A stretch of DNA of 64,000 nt, taken from contig NZ_JABMKV010000002.1 in assembly GCF_013204825.1 (NCBI RefSeq), forward strand, positions 1,054,001 to 1,118,000, in the 5' to 3' direction. This document shows positions 1 through 9,231 of this stretch, in pieces (the stretch's first letter is position 1; each line of letters opens with the position of its first letter). The notes beneath the pieces are model-generated. The model did no database searches. It saw only the letters and a list, made by a program, of their open reading frames with translations, and had not been told where the DNA came from. Origin of the DNA: Pedobacter boryungensis (lineage in GTDB: Bacteria; Bacteroidota; Bacteroidia; Sphingobacteriales; Sphingobacteriaceae). The position numbers were made by a program, and so were the translations under genes.

Positions 1-1271
1 TTACAGTTTTTGCATTAAAACGTGCTGCATTATTAATTCAAGAAATTGCAGGTGGAAAAATTTCTTCATCAATTTCAGATAACTATCCTGTAAAGTCAAA
101 TCCTTTTGATGTTGAAGTTAATTATTCAAATATTGTAAAACTAATTGGTCAGGATATTCCTGCTGCAGAAATTAAAGCAATTATTGTAGCATTAGGGATT
201 GAAGTGGTTAAGGAAACCGAACAAGGTTTAAGTTTAAAAGTGCCAGCGTATAAAGTAGATGTAACTCGCGAATGCGATATTACTGAAGAAGTTTTGCGTA
301 TTTATGGTTACAACAATATTCATATTCCTACTAAAGTAAATGCATCTTTGGCTTATACAGCGAAGCCGAATAAAGAAAATGTACAAAATCTAATCGCAGA
401 TATGTTAACTGCAAATGGGTTTTTAGAAATTTGGTGTAATTCGCTAACTCGTTCGGCTTTTTCAAAAAATCCTGATGAGGCAGTACAAATTTTAAATCCG
501 TTAAGTTCAGATTTAAATGTAATGCGCCAAAGTTTATTACAGCCTGCTTTAGAAAGTGTAGCATATAATCAGAATCGTAAAAATTCTGATTTAAAGCTTT
601 ATGAATTTGGTAAAACATATCATCACATTGATTCTAAATATGTAGAACGTCCACGTTTATTAATTTTAATTAGCGGCGCAAAACAAAGTGAACAATGGAA
701 CCACGCAACTACACCATCAACATTTTACAATTTGAAAGCAACAGTTGATGCGATAATTGGTCGTTTAGGTATCACTAATTATCAGGTTAATGAAGTCAAG
801 GATGAAAACTTCACCTATGGCTTAACCTATTTTAGGGGAGATAAGACTTTGGTTTCTTTTGGAGCGGCAACAGCAGCAGATAGGAAACAAGCTGATTTAG
901 ATAAAGATGTATTTTATGCAGATTTTGACTGGGCTTTATTGTTAGATGTTATTCGTAAAAATAAGATTATAAACAAAGAAGTGTCAAAATATCCGGCAGT
1001 GCGAAGAGATTTATCAATGTTGGTTAATGAGCAAGTTACTTTTGATGAGTTGAAAGGAATTGCATTTAAAACAGAGAAAAAACTAATTAAAAACATACAG
1101 GTATTTGATGTGTATCAAGGTGATAAATTACCTGCTGGGAAAAAATCTTATGCGCTAAATTTCACTTTACAGGATGAAGAACAAACTTTAACCGATAAAC
1201 AAATTGATGCCATTATGCAAAAGATTATAGTTAACTTAGCCCAAACTGCAAAAGCAGAAATAAGAAAATAA
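1..1271 (+). CDS. pheT: Phenylalanyl-tRNA synthetase beta subunit (3' part, truncated by window start)
   Basis: The reading frame is open from base 3, so the gene begins outside the window; about 422 C-terminal residues are present. PheT pairs with PheS to charge tRNA-Phe in the cytoplasm. The visible part contains the B5-type region (KVPAYKVDVTRECDITEE) followed by the catalytic-like core, and the last ~95 residues form the anticodon-binding FDX-ACB domain (SKYPAVRRDLSMLV near residue 330 of the visible segment). It ends at TAA and is followed after 29 bp by a small coiled-coil gene and zapA, probably one operon. Identification is by family-typical sequence and is secure; the N-terminal tRNA-binding domain cannot be judged. 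Confidence 0.95.
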   Translation, partial: TVFALKRAALLIQEIAGGKISSSISDNYPVKSNPFDVEVNYSNIVKLIGQDIPAAEIKAIIVALGIEVVKETEQGLSLKVPAYKVDVTRECDITEEVLRIYGYNNIHIPTKVNASLAYTAKPNKENVQNLIADMLTANGFLEIWCNSLTRSAFSKNPDEAVQILNPLSSDLNVMRQSLLQPALESVAYNQNRKNSDLKLYEFGKTYHHIDSKYVERPRLLILISGAKQSEQWNHATTPSTFYNLKATVDAIIGRLGITNYQVNEVKDENFTYGLTYFRGDKTLVSFGAATAADRKQADLDKDVFYADFDWALLLDVIRKNKIINKEVSKYPAVRRDLSMLVNEQVTFDELKGIAFKTEKKLIKNIQVFDVYQGDKLPAGKKSYALNFTLQDEEQTLTDKQIDAIMQKIIVNLAQTAKAEIRK

Positions 1272-1300
1272 TCTAAAAATAGGTAAATATAATTTTAATA

Positions 1301-1591
1301 ATGTCTTCGGTTGCTGATCAATTAAATAATGTATTACAAAAAACGGCTCGTTTAATTGAGCTTTGTAGTGCGTTGCAAGAAGAAAATGATTTATTAAAAT
1401 TAGAAAATCAGCAAACAAAAGAGGCATTAAATGCTGCAAAAATAAAGCATACAGATCTCGATGAAAAGTTAAGAGTACTTAAATTAGCAAAGAGTATTGA
1501 AGGAACAAGTGAAAAGACACTTGATATAAAGCAAAAAATTAACGAATTTGTGCGGGAGATTGATAAGTGTGTAGTGTTGCTTAAAAAATAG
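1301..1591 (+). CDS. Small coiled-coil protein upstream of zapA
   Basis: Encodes 96 residues starting MSSVADQLNN. Residues ~5-65 have heptad-like leucine/isoleucine spacing with many E, K, N and Q, so a parallel coiled coil is likely; there is no signal peptide or membrane segment. No named family is recognised with certainty. Position between pheT and zapA, and the small coiled-coil form, suggest a partner in cell division (ZapB-like in shape, not shown by sequence), but this is inference from neighbourhood only. Spacing of 30 bp to zapA supports co-transcription. Confidence 0.75.
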   Translation: MSSVADQLNNVLQKTARLIELCSALQEENDLLKLENQQTKEALNAAKIKHTDLDEKLRVLKLAKSIEGTSEKTLDIKQKINEFVREIDKCVVLLKK

Positions 1592-1621
1592 GTAACATAA
1601 ATAATTGAAACTAAGCTAAAA

Positions 1622-1912
1622 ATGGGAGAAATCTCGATTAAAATAACTATTTCTGACCGTATTTACCCTTTAAAGGTGAATATGGAAGAAGAGGAAATTG
1701 TAAGACGGGCGGCTAAGATTATTAATGAACGTATAAAAGACTACCAAGAAAATTATGCGGTTAGAGATAAACAAGATTTGCTTTCTATGGCGGTATTGCA
1801 TTATGCAACAGCCGTTTTAAGAACAGAGCATAAAGTGCAGAACCAAGATACTGCAGTTGCCGAAAAAGTTGAGGAATTGGATAGTTTATTAAACGGATTT
1901 TTCGCTAAATAA
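1622..1912 (+). CDS. zapA: Cell division protein ZapA
   Basis: The 96-residue product begins MGEISIKITISDRIYPLKV, then EEEEIVRRAAKIINERIKDY and a C-terminal helical coiled-coil region, the typical ZapA pattern. ZapA is cytosolic and cross-links FtsZ filaments at the division ring. Length matches the family (about 95-110). It lies between the coiled-coil gene and rny, a recurrent Bacteroidetes arrangement. No Shine-Dalgarno precedes the ATG, as usual in this phylum. Confidence 0.9.
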   Translation: MGEISIKITISDRIYPLKVNMEEEEIVRRAAKIINERIKDYQENYAVRDKQDLLSMAVLHYATAVLRTEHKVQNQDTAVAEKVEELDSLLNGFFAK

Positions 1913-2100
1913 CGTTCTTTATAATTAGTTTGCTTAATGTTTTTCATTAAATAAACTATAATAGCTAATAAAATTTAGCCGTGGCTAAATTTTTATGTTT
2001 CAATATTTGCTAATTAATTTATTTATCAGCTTTGCTGGGAATAAAGGGTTAGGTGCATGCGACATAATAATTTAGTTACGGTTTTTTTATATAAAACAAA
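1913..2100 (+). ncRNA. ssrS: Possible 6S-type RNA between zapA and rny
   Basis: The 188-bp gap has no ORF but is structured: a hairpin AGTTT..TTAATG-TTTTT-CATTAA..AAACT (about 1926-1956) is followed by a perfect 10-bp inverted repeat AAATTTAGCC/GGCTAAATTT (about 1972-1993), then a G-rich stretch GCTGGGAATAAAGGGTTAGG and a T-run at 2082-2088. From general knowledge, a 6S-like RNA is annotated beside zapA in several bacteria; the position drives this call. I could not confirm a closing stem or promoter. It may instead be only the zapA terminator plus the rny leader. Confidence 0.35.
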
Positions 2101-3663
2101 ATGGAGATTTTAGGAATAACGGGATGCATACTTGCCAGCTTAGTTGTTGGTATTGTAATTGGTAGATACCTGTTGCGCAACTTGTTAAAACAGCAAGAAA
2201 TAGCGGCACAAAGTAAAGCAAAGAAGATACTTAAAGATGCAGAAAGCAACGCAGAGATATTAAAGAAAGATAGATTACTTGAAGCAAAGGAAAAGTTTTT
2301 GCAAATGAAAGCAGAGCATGAGCAACAAGTAAATGCAAGAAATAATGAAGTGAACCAACGTGAGAATAGTGTTAAGCAAAAAGAGCAATCGCTTAACCAG
2401 AAGTTGGAAAACATGAATCGCAAAGAGCAAGAATTAGATGCACACAAAGTTAACTTAGAAAAACAAACTGCTATTGCAATTAAAAAACAGGAAGAAGTAG
2501 ATGTTTTAAAAAATCAACACGTACAACAATTAGAAACTATTGCGGGTCTAAGTGCAGAGGAAGCGAAGAATCAATTGGTAGAGAACATGAAATCTGAAGC
2601 ACGTTCTCAAGCTATGATGCAGGTAAAAGACATTGTAGATGAAGCTAAATTAACAGCAAGTAAAGAAGCAAAAAAAGTAGTAATTCAAACTATTCAGCGT
2701 ACTGCTGCAGAGGCTGCAATAGAAAACTCAGTATCTATTTTCCATATTGATAGTGATGAAATTAAAGGACGTGTTATTGGTAGAGAGGGTAGGAATATAC
2801 GTGCTTTAGAAGCAGCAACAGGAATAGAAATCATTGTAGATGATACACCTGAAGCAATTATTTTATCAGGATTTGATCCAGTTAGAAGAGAGATTGCTCG
2901 TTTGGCTTTACACCGTTTAGTAACAGATGGTCGTATCCACCCGGCTCGTATTGAAGAAGTGGTAGCTAAAACTAAAAAGCAAATTGAAGATGAAATTGTA
3001 GAAATTGGCGAGCGTACTGTTATTGATTTAGGCATTCACGGTTTACATCCAGAGTTAATTAGAATGGTTGGACGTATGCGTTATCGTTCTTCTTACGGAC
3101 AAAATTTATTACACCACTCTCGTGAGGTTGCTAATTTCTGTGCTACAATGGCAGCAGAATTGGGTTTAAATGCAAAAATGGCTAAACGTGCTGGTTTACT
3201 ACATGATATAGGTAAAGTACCAGATGATAATCCAGAATTACCACACGCAATTTTGGGTATGCAATTGGCTGAGAAATATAAAGAGCACCCAGAAATTTGT
3301 AACGCAATTGGAGCTCACCACGACGAGATAGAAATGACTTCTATGATTTCTCCAATTATTCAAGCGTGTGACTCGATTTCTGGAGCAAGACCTGGAGCAA
3401 GGCGTGAAGTTGTAGAAAGTTATATTAAACGTTTAAAAGAACTAGAAGAATTAGCGTTATCATATCCAGGAGTAGAAAAAACTTTTGCGATACAAGCGGG
3501 TAGAGAATTACGTGTAATTGTAGAAAGTGAAAGAATTACTGATGCACAAGCAGAATTATTAGCGGCAGATATTTCTAATCGTATTCAAACTGAAATGACT
3601 TATCCTGGTCAGATTAAGGTTACAGTAATTAGAGAAACAAGATCTGTAGCATTTGCTAAATAG
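2101..3663 (+). CDS. rny: Ribonuclease Y
   Basis: A 520-residue membrane-anchored endoribonuclease that initiates mRNA decay. Order of domains: N-terminal transmembrane helix ([19 protein letters not shown], residues 3-21), a long charged coiled coil (~25-160), a KH RNA-binding domain with [15 protein letters not shown] near residue 222, and an HD phosphohydrolase domain with [10 protein letters not shown] (His-Asp about 368-369). Length and order match the family exactly. It follows zapA after a 188-bp structured gap and is closed by a strong terminator at 3706. Confidence 0.97.
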   Translation: MEILGITGCILASLVVGIVIGRYLLRNLLKQQEIAAQSKAKKILKDAESNAEILKKDRLLEAKEKFLQMKAEHEQQVNARNNEVNQRENSVKQKEQSLNQKLENMNRKEQELDAHKVNLEKQTAIAIKKQEEVDVLKNQHVQQLETIAGLSAEEAKNQLVENMKSEARSQAMMQVKDIVDEAKLTASKEAKKVVIQTIQRTAAEAAIENSVSIFHIDSDEIKGRVIGREGRNIRALEAATGIEIIVDDTPEAIILSGFDPVRREIARLALHRLVTDGRIHPARIEEVVAKTKKQIEDEIVEIGERTVIDLGIHGLHPELIRMVGRMRYRSSYGQNLLHHSREVANFCATMAAELGLNAKMAKRAGLLHDIGKVPDDNPELPHAILGMQLAEKYKEHPEICNAIGAHHDEIEMTSMISPIIQACDSISGARPGARREVVESYIKRLKELEELALSYPGVEKTFAIQAGRELRVIVESERITDAQAELLAADISNRIQTEMTYPGQIKVTVIRETRSVAFAK

Positions 3664-3705
3664 AATTGTCATTCAGAGCTAAGCGAATAATCCTTTAAAA
3701 AAATC

Positions 3706-3736
3706 AAAGCGTTCCGAATTTCGGAACGCTTTTTTA
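3706..3736 (+). terminator. Rho-independent terminator of rny
   Basis: Inverted repeat AAGCGTTCCGAA / TTCGGAACGCTT with a very short loop, followed by a run of T. It sits 42 bp after the rny stop codon. Confidence 0.9.
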
Positions 3737-3831
3737 TCTTTATATAAATTCCGTTACTTTAATATTTAGGTCTTTATTGCAAATCAAATTCTGAAACAAG
3801 TTTAAATATCGGTTATAATCATTACCAAAAA

Positions 3832-4332
3832 ATGGAACAAATAGAAAAACGTCCTGTAGATGTACTTTTTGATAAATATGCAGAAAGCCATCAAAACCAC
3901 ACCAATGAAACCATCCATTGGATTTGTGTACCACTAATTGTTTTTAGTTTATTAGGGTTGGTTTGGCAAATTCCTTTCCCTGAATTAAGCTTTTTGGGCC
4001 AATATAAAACCTTTTTTAACTGGGCGTCTTTCTTACTTGCCTTTTCATTGTACTATTATTTTACACTTTCACCTGTGCTATTTTTTATAATGATTTGGGT
4101 AGTAGGGTTGATGAGCTTTTTCATTGTAAAAATAGAACAGGCAGTGGGTTTAGGAAGCGGAACTGCCTATGGTATTTATGCTGCTATATTTGTACTAGCT
4201 TGGATTGGTCAATTTATCGGTCACAAAATAGAAGGGAAAAAGCCTTCATTTTTAGATGATGTTAAGTTTTTGTTAATTGGCCCAATTTGGTTATTGCATT
4301 TCATCTGCAAAAAAGTAGGCTTAAAATATTAA
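3832..4332 (+). CDS. Mpo1-like (DUF962) membrane protein
   Basis: The 166-residue product begins with a cytosolic stretch containing DVLFDKYAESHQNHTNETIHW, followed by about four hydrophobic segments. The HxxxxNxxIHW-type beginning and the later GHKIEGKKPSFLDD stretch are characteristic of the DUF962/YGL010w family, whose yeast member Mpo1 is an Fe-dependent dioxygenase in alpha-oxidation of 2-hydroxy fatty acids. The conserved histidines (residues ~22, 30, and in QFIGHKIEGK) are present. The enzymatic role in this bacterium is inferred from family only. It is a single gene, probably with its own promoter. Confidence 0.8.
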   Translation: MEQIEKRPVDVLFDKYAESHQNHTNETIHWICVPLIVFSLLGLVWQIPFPELSFLGQYKTFFNWASFLLAFSLYYYFTLSPVLFFIMIWVVGLMSFFIVKIEQAVGLGSGTAYGIYAAIFVLAWIGQFIGHKIEGKKPSFLDDVKFLLIGPIWLLHFICKKVGLKY

Positions 4333-4414
4333 TCCTCTTGGCATTTAACAATTTGTTAACCTGTGGGTAAACGAATAGTAATTTACAGCTAACATGTAGC
4401 TAACATTGTGGTAA

Positions 4415-4422
4415 TAGTTTTG
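4415..4422 (+). promoter_or_regulatory. Candidate -7 element (TAGTTTTG) for the TonB receptor gene
   Basis: Exact match to the Bacteroidetes -7 consensus TAnnTTTG. A good -33 TTG at the expected spacing is missing. It lies inside the longest open frame (GTG at 4408), which argues that translation begins further downstream, at TTG 4444. Confidence 0.4.
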
Positions 4423-4443
4423 CCTAAACAAAAAATAGGCAAA

Positions 4444-7233
4444 TTGAAATCACAATTAACTCTTAAAAAAGCACTATTAACCTTACTATTTGTAGTTATA
4501 AGTGCAACTGTTTTCGCTCAAGGAACAGGAAAAATCTCAGGTACAGTATCAGATAAAAAAACAGGCGAAACGCTTATTGGGGTTTCAGTTAAAATAGCTG
4601 GTACAACAAAAGCAGTAGGTACCGATGTAGATGGTAAATACATATTTCCTGGATTAGCGGAAGGTAAATACACTATTGAAATATCTTATATTGGATATTC
4701 AACAAAAAAAATCACAGATGTAGAAGTAAAAACTAATACAACTACTTCATTAAATGTGGTAATGGAAGAAGCGAATTCTCAAACCTTAAATCAAGTTGTG
4801 ATTACAGCGAGCTTTAAGCAAGAATCTACAAATGCTTTATACGCTCAGCAAAAAAATAGCTCGGTAATATCCGATGGTATCTCAAGTGATCAAATTAAGA
4901 AATCACCAGATAAAAATACCTCAGAGGCATTAAGACGTGTAAGTGGTGCAACAATTCAAGATAATAAATTCGTAATTGTACGTGGTTTAAGCGATAGGTA
5001 TAATACAGCAACATTAGATAATTCAACTTTACCAAGTACAGAGCCTAATAGAAAAGCCTTCTCATTTGATATCGTTCCCTCTAATTTAGTTGATAAAATT
5101 ACTATTAGCAAAACAGCTACTCCAGATTTGCCAGCAGATTTTGCAGGTGGAGCCGTTCAAATTTCAACTAAAGATATTCCAGATCAAAACTTTTTATCTT
5201 TTGGTTTAGGTTATGGATATAATACACAATCTACTTTTAAAGATTTTTTAGGAACTGGTAAAAGTGCATTGAACTATTTAGGTTTCGATGATGGTTCTAA
5301 ACAATTGGCTTCGAATTTCCCTTCTAGAAAGAAAATTGCGGCAGGATTAACAACTGCCAGAAATAATTCTTCCTTAAGATCTCTATCTAATGATTTTTCA
5401 ATTCACAATTCATCAGCATTGCCATCTCAAAACTATCAGTTTAACCTGGGTAGGGTAAAACAATTTAAAAACAGCAATCGTTTTGGTGCCTTGTTTTCAC
5501 TAACATATCGTAATTCTCAAAACATTAATCAAGATGTAGAGCGTCGTTTTTATGAATATGACTATAATGATAATCAATATAAATTCTCTACAAATTTAGG
5601 TGCATTAGCAAACTTTGCTTACAGTTTTGGAAAGAATAAAATCAGTTTCAAAAATATCTATAACAAAACTTATGATGATAACTATACGGAGCGTACGGGT
5701 ATAGATAATAGTTCAACAACAGCTAATAAGTTTTATGCTTATGATATTCTTCAAAAATCGTTGTTGAAAAACACTTTAGAAGGGGATCACCAAATTGGAG
5801 GGAAGAACAGCAAATTAAAATGGACATTATCTTTAAGTAACGTAAAAAATAATCAGCCTAATCAGTTAAAGATCGTTTATGTAAAACCAGTTTCTGCAAT
5901 AAATGATCCAACTGTTGCCTATCAAGCAAACGTAACATCGTTAGGAAAAGAAAACAGCCGTTTATTTACTGATTTAGATGAAAACATTTATTCTGGAGAT
6001 GTAAATTACAGTACACCTTTTAAACTTTTTAAAGCTTCAACAACTTTCAAGGTTGGTGTAGGTGGACAATACAGAGAGCGTACTTTTACTGCTAGATTTT
6101 TAGGTGCGCAGTTATCAACTAATATTGATCCTGCATTATTTGAATCAATAAGGAAATTGCCAGTAGATCAGATATTTTCTCCAGAACTTTTCAGATCTGG
6201 TGTTTATAAATTGGCAGAAATTGGTTCTGATGCTGATAATTATGATGCAAACTCTTTAACAAGCTATGGCTATGCCATGCTAGATCAGAAATTTGGAGAA
6301 AAGGTTCGTGTAGTATATGGAGTTAGAGCTGAAAATTATCATATACAATTAAATACTACTAAAACACTAATTGATGATACGAAGTTAGATTTATTGCCAT
6401 CAGTAAATTTTACCTATAGCATTAATCCTAAAAGTAATTTCAGAGCTTCCTATTATCGCACTTTAGCAAGACCAGAATTTAGAGAGTTAGCCCCATTTTC
6501 ATTTTATGATTACGAACTATTGGCTAACCAAAGTGGTAATCCAGATTTAAAGAGAACTGCTATTGATAATGCTGATTTGAGATATGAAATATATCCTGGT
6601 TCTGGAGAAATTTTATCATTCTCTGTATTCTATAAAAAGTTTACTAATGCTATCGAGTCTTATCGTTATGATGTAAACTCTACGCCAGATATTTCTTATT
6701 TCAATACCGCCAAAGCAACAACCTATGGTGTAGAATTAGAAGCACGTAAAAATTTAGGGTTTATAAACGATAGCCAATCATTAAAAAATACGACGGCCTA
6801 TGTTAATTTCTCATTGATCAAATCAGAAGTGAAAAATCCAGACGATCAAAAATATATAGATAAAACTCGTCCTATGGTTGGTCAATCTCCTTATGTAGTT
6901 AATGCAGGTTTACAACATACTGCCTTAAATAATAAATTAAATTTCAACCTATTATACAATAAAATTGGAAGAAGGATTATACAAGCAAGTGGAATTAATT
7001 TTCCAAGTACTTGGGAAGCGCCTAGAAATGTTTTCGATTTCCAAATGGGCTATAAGGTTTTAAAAGCTAAAGGAGAAATTAAGTTTAATGCAAGCGATAT
7101 TTTAAGCGAACGCAGTACAATTTACTTTGATTATAACAAAAATAAAAAGTATGATAAGAATGGTGGAGATGAAACAATAACTTCTTATAAACCAGGAACT
7201 AATCTTTCATTGTCATTTACATATACATTTTAA
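4444..7233 (+). CDS. TonB-dependent receptor with carboxypeptidase-regulatory-like N-terminus
   Basis: Outer-membrane active transporter of about 929 residues. After a signal peptide (KKALLTLLFVVISATVFAQ) comes a carboxypeptidase-D regulatory-like beta-sandwich (GKISGTVSDKKTGETLIGVSV), then a plug domain (EALRRVSGATIQDNKFVIVRG) and a beta-barrel ending in a C-terminal aromatic residue (SLSFTYTF). No SusD-type gene follows; instead a secreted lipoprotein gene does, so the two may act as a receptor/surface-partner pair. Substrate unknown. Start: the frame is open from GTG 4408, but a -7-like element lies at 4415-4422, and TTG 4444 gives a compact signal peptide; the start is uncertain. Confidence 0.9.
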   Translation: MKSQLTLKKALLTLLFVVISATVFAQGTGKISGTVSDKKTGETLIGVSVKIAGTTKAVGTDVDGKYIFPGLAEGKYTIEISYIGYSTKKITDVEVKTNTTTSLNVVMEEANSQTLNQVVITASFKQESTNALYAQQKNSSVISDGISSDQIKKSPDKNTSEALRRVSGATIQDNKFVIVRGLSDRYNTATLDNSTLPSTEPNRKAFSFDIVPSNLVDKITISKTATPDLPADFAGGAVQISTKDIPDQNFLSFGLGYGYNTQSTFKDFLGTGKSALNYLGFDDGSKQLASNFPSRKKIAAGLTTARNNSSLRSLSNDFSIHNSSALPSQNYQFNLGRVKQFKNSNRFGALFSLTYRNSQNINQDVERRFYEYDYNDNQYKFSTNLGALANFAYSFGKNKISFKNIYNKTYDDNYTERTGIDNSSTTANKFYAYDILQKSLLKNTLEGDHQIGGKNSKLKWTLSLSNVKNNQPNQLKIVYVKPVSAINDPTVAYQANVTSLGKENSRLFTDLDENIYSGDVNYSTPFKLFKASTTFKVGVGGQYRERTFTARFLGAQLSTNIDPALFESIRKLPVDQIFSPELFRSGVYKLAEIGSDADNYDANSLTSYGYAMLDQKFGEKVRVVYGVRAENYHIQLNTTKTLIDDTKLDLLPSVNFTYSINPKSNFRASYYRTLARPEFRELAPFSFYDYELLANQSGNPDLKRTAIDNADLRYEIYPGSGEILSFSVFYKKFTNAIESYRYDVNSTPDISYFNTAKATTYGVELEARKNLGFINDSQSLKNTTAYVNFSLIKSEVKNPDDQKYIDKTRPMVGQSPYVVNAGLQHTALNNKLNFNLLYNKIGRRIIQASGINFPSTWEAPRNVFDFQMGYKVLKAKGEIKFNASDILSERSTIYFDYNKNKKYDKNGGDETITSYKPGTNLSLSFTYTF

Positions 7234-7333
7234 TAGGAGTTAACAAAATGTTAATCTATCCTTAACTACTTGGATAAATTAAATCAATCTATTTGCATTA
7301 TAAATTTCATAAAAGAAAAAATTAAAAAAAGAG

Positions 7334-8782
7334 ATGAAGAACAAATTTTTATTATTGGCATTATCAGTTTTGCTTTTTGCAACGTCATGTAAAAAAACTA
7401 CAGTAGTAGATGACGAAACAGATCCAGTTACTCCGTCAAACACAGTAGAAGTAAGTGGTGAGATTAGTACAAACACTACATGGTCTGCAAGTAAAATATA
7501 TTTATTAAAAGGTTTTGTTTATGTAAGCAATGGCGCAACCTTAACTATTGAGCCTGGTACAATTATTAAAGGAGATAAAGCAAGTAAAGCTACTTTAATT
7601 GTAACACGTGGTTCAAAAATTAACGCAACAGGTACAGCAGAAAAACCAATTGTATTTACATCAGCTTTGCCAGCTGGAGCACGTGATAAAGGTGATTGGG
7701 GCGGTATTATCCTTTTGGGTAAAGCGCCTACAAATCAAGGTACAGATGTAAAAATTGAAGGTGGACCAGTTGCACCTACAGGTAAAGATGAAAAAGTATA
7801 CACATTTTTTGGTGGTACTGATGCTGCAGATAATTCGGGTACATTAAAATATGTTCGTATAGAATATGCAGGTGTAGAATATACTGTTAACAGCGAGATA
7901 AACGGTTTAACTTTAGGTGGTGTTGGTAATGGTACAACTTTAGATTATATACAAGTTTACAGATCTGGTGATGATGCTTTTGAATGGTTTGGTGGTACAG
8001 TAAATGCTAAACATTTATTAGCTATTGGTACATGGGATGATGATTTTGATACAGATTTTGGTTATTCAGGTAATGTTCAATTTGCTTTAGCGCAACGTGT
8101 ACCACTAAAAGCGGATCAGTCTGGATCTAATGGTTTCGAGTCGGATAACAATGCTAATGGTACAGATGATCTTCCAAAAACTTCTGCTGTATTCTCAAAC
8201 GTTTCAATTTTAGGCCCAATTCAAAAAGCTGGTTTAGCTATTGATGCAAACTATCAAAATGGTGCACAAATAAGACGTAACTCATCTATCAGTATTTTAA
8301 ACTCTGTAATTTCAGGTTTCCCAGTAGGGCTTTATATTGATGATACTAAAGTTACTACCGCAGGCTCAACTTCAACTAACTATACAGCTGGTTCTTTAGT
8401 ATTTGCAAACAATTTAGTTTATGGTACAAAAGGTTTGGAAGTAAATGTAAGTACAGCAGGTGTTGCAGCTGCAATTGAGGCAAAATTACGTTTAGAAAAT
8501 ACTTTCGATAAGAATTTGTTTGCGACAAATGCATTTACTGCTCCTTATATGTACGGTGCAGATCTTGGTACTCCAGGTAGTACGGTTGGTACAACTAATT
8601 TTACTGTTTTAGCAGGTTCTGCTGCAGCTAGTGGTGCAGCATTTACAAATGCAAAAGTTGCAGGTTCATTCTTCGATAAGGTAACTTATAAAGGTGCATT
8701 TGGAACTGATGACTGGACTGCTGGTTGGGCAAGTTTTAATCCACAGGCTTTAGCTTACACTACTCCTGGTGCTGTAAAATAA
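7334..8782 (+). CDS. Secreted lipoprotein, beta-helix-like, partner of the TonB receptor
   Basis: The 482-residue product starts with a lipoprotein signal (LLALSVLLFATSC, lipid-modified Cys19) followed by KK and an acidic linker (VVDDETDPVTP). The body is rich in short G/N/T-rich turns and aliphatic strands (GATLTIEPGTIIKGD, ATLIVTRGSKINATG, WGGIILLGKAP), a pattern compatible with a right-handed beta-helix. No catalytic motif is recognised. It lies 100 bp after the TonB receptor and shares its terminator at 8800, so a joint surface function is likely but substrate is unknown. Confidence 0.8.
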   Translation: MKNKFLLLALSVLLFATSCKKTTVVDDETDPVTPSNTVEVSGEISTNTTWSASKIYLLKGFVYVSNGATLTIEPGTIIKGDKASKATLIVTRGSKINATGTAEKPIVFTSALPAGARDKGDWGGIILLGKAPTNQGTDVKIEGGPVAPTGKDEKVYTFFGGTDAADNSGTLKYVRIEYAGVEYTVNSEINGLTLGGVGNGTTLDYIQVYRSGDDAFEWFGGTVNAKHLLAIGTWDDDFDTDFGYSGNVQFALAQRVPLKADQSGSNGFESDNNANGTDDLPKTSAVFSNVSILGPIQKAGLAIDANYQNGAQIRRNSSISILNSVISGFPVGLYIDDTKVTTAGSTSTNYTAGSLVFANNLVYGTKGLEVNVSTAGVAAAIEAKLRLENTFDKNLFATNAFTAPYMYGADLGTPGSTVGTTNFTVLAGSAAASGAAFTNAKVAGSFFDKVTYKGAFGTDDWTAGWASFNPQALAYTTPGAVK

Positions 8783-8799
8783 TAAGAAATTTTAAATAG

Positions 8800-8836
8800 A
8801 AAAGCTGCTTCAACATTATGTTAAAGCAGCTTTTTT
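8800..8836 (+). terminator. Terminator after receptor/lipoprotein pair
   Basis: AAAAGCTGCTT / AAGCAGCTTTT stem, extended inside by AACA/TGTT, followed by a T-run. Confidence 0.9.
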
Positions 8837-8900
8837 CGTTATTTAACTATTATGTAGCGAAAGTAGCTTGGCTTACGTATAGGTGATAAACAAAAAAACT

Positions 8901-9230
8901 ATGAAGTCCCAAACTTTACTATTAAAATTTCCGATAAAAATCTTTATTATCTCAGAATTATTTATAACTATAGTATCTGCTTGTAAAAAAGATAATGTAA
9001 AAACTAACGATGCAATTTATCGAGAAATTGCTTGGAATTATTTAGATACAAATTCAAAAAGCACAATAATTACACCCTATAGAACTGCAGTAGTAGGGCG
9101 TGAAACTTATGATAATCAAGAGGTAGTTAGTGTAAGGTTTAATACCACGCAAGATACATTACTGGGGCCAATTATAGTTTATATCAATATTAAAAGTAAG
9201 AAAGTTTTAGGTATTGGGAGCCGATTTTAA
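8901..9230 (+). CDS. Small putative lipoprotein, unknown function
   Basis: About 109 residues from ATG 8901 (an upstream in-frame GTG at 8883 is less likely). The N-terminus has a hydrophobic segment ending ITIVSACKK, so Cys28 is a probable lipidation site. The remainder (IAWNYLDTNSKSTIITPY, DTLLGPIIVYINIKSKKVLGI) resembles small periplasmic domains of mixed strands, with no recognised family. It lies tail-to-tail with the following minus-strand gene (stop codons 1 bp apart) and has no visible terminator of its own. Confidence 0.6.
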   Translation: MKSQTLLLKFPIKIFIISELFITIVSACKKDNVKTNDAIYREIAWNYLDTNSKSTIITPYRTAVVGRETYDNQEVVSVRFNTTQDTLLGPIIVYINIKSKKVLGIGSRF

Positions 9231-9231
9231 A

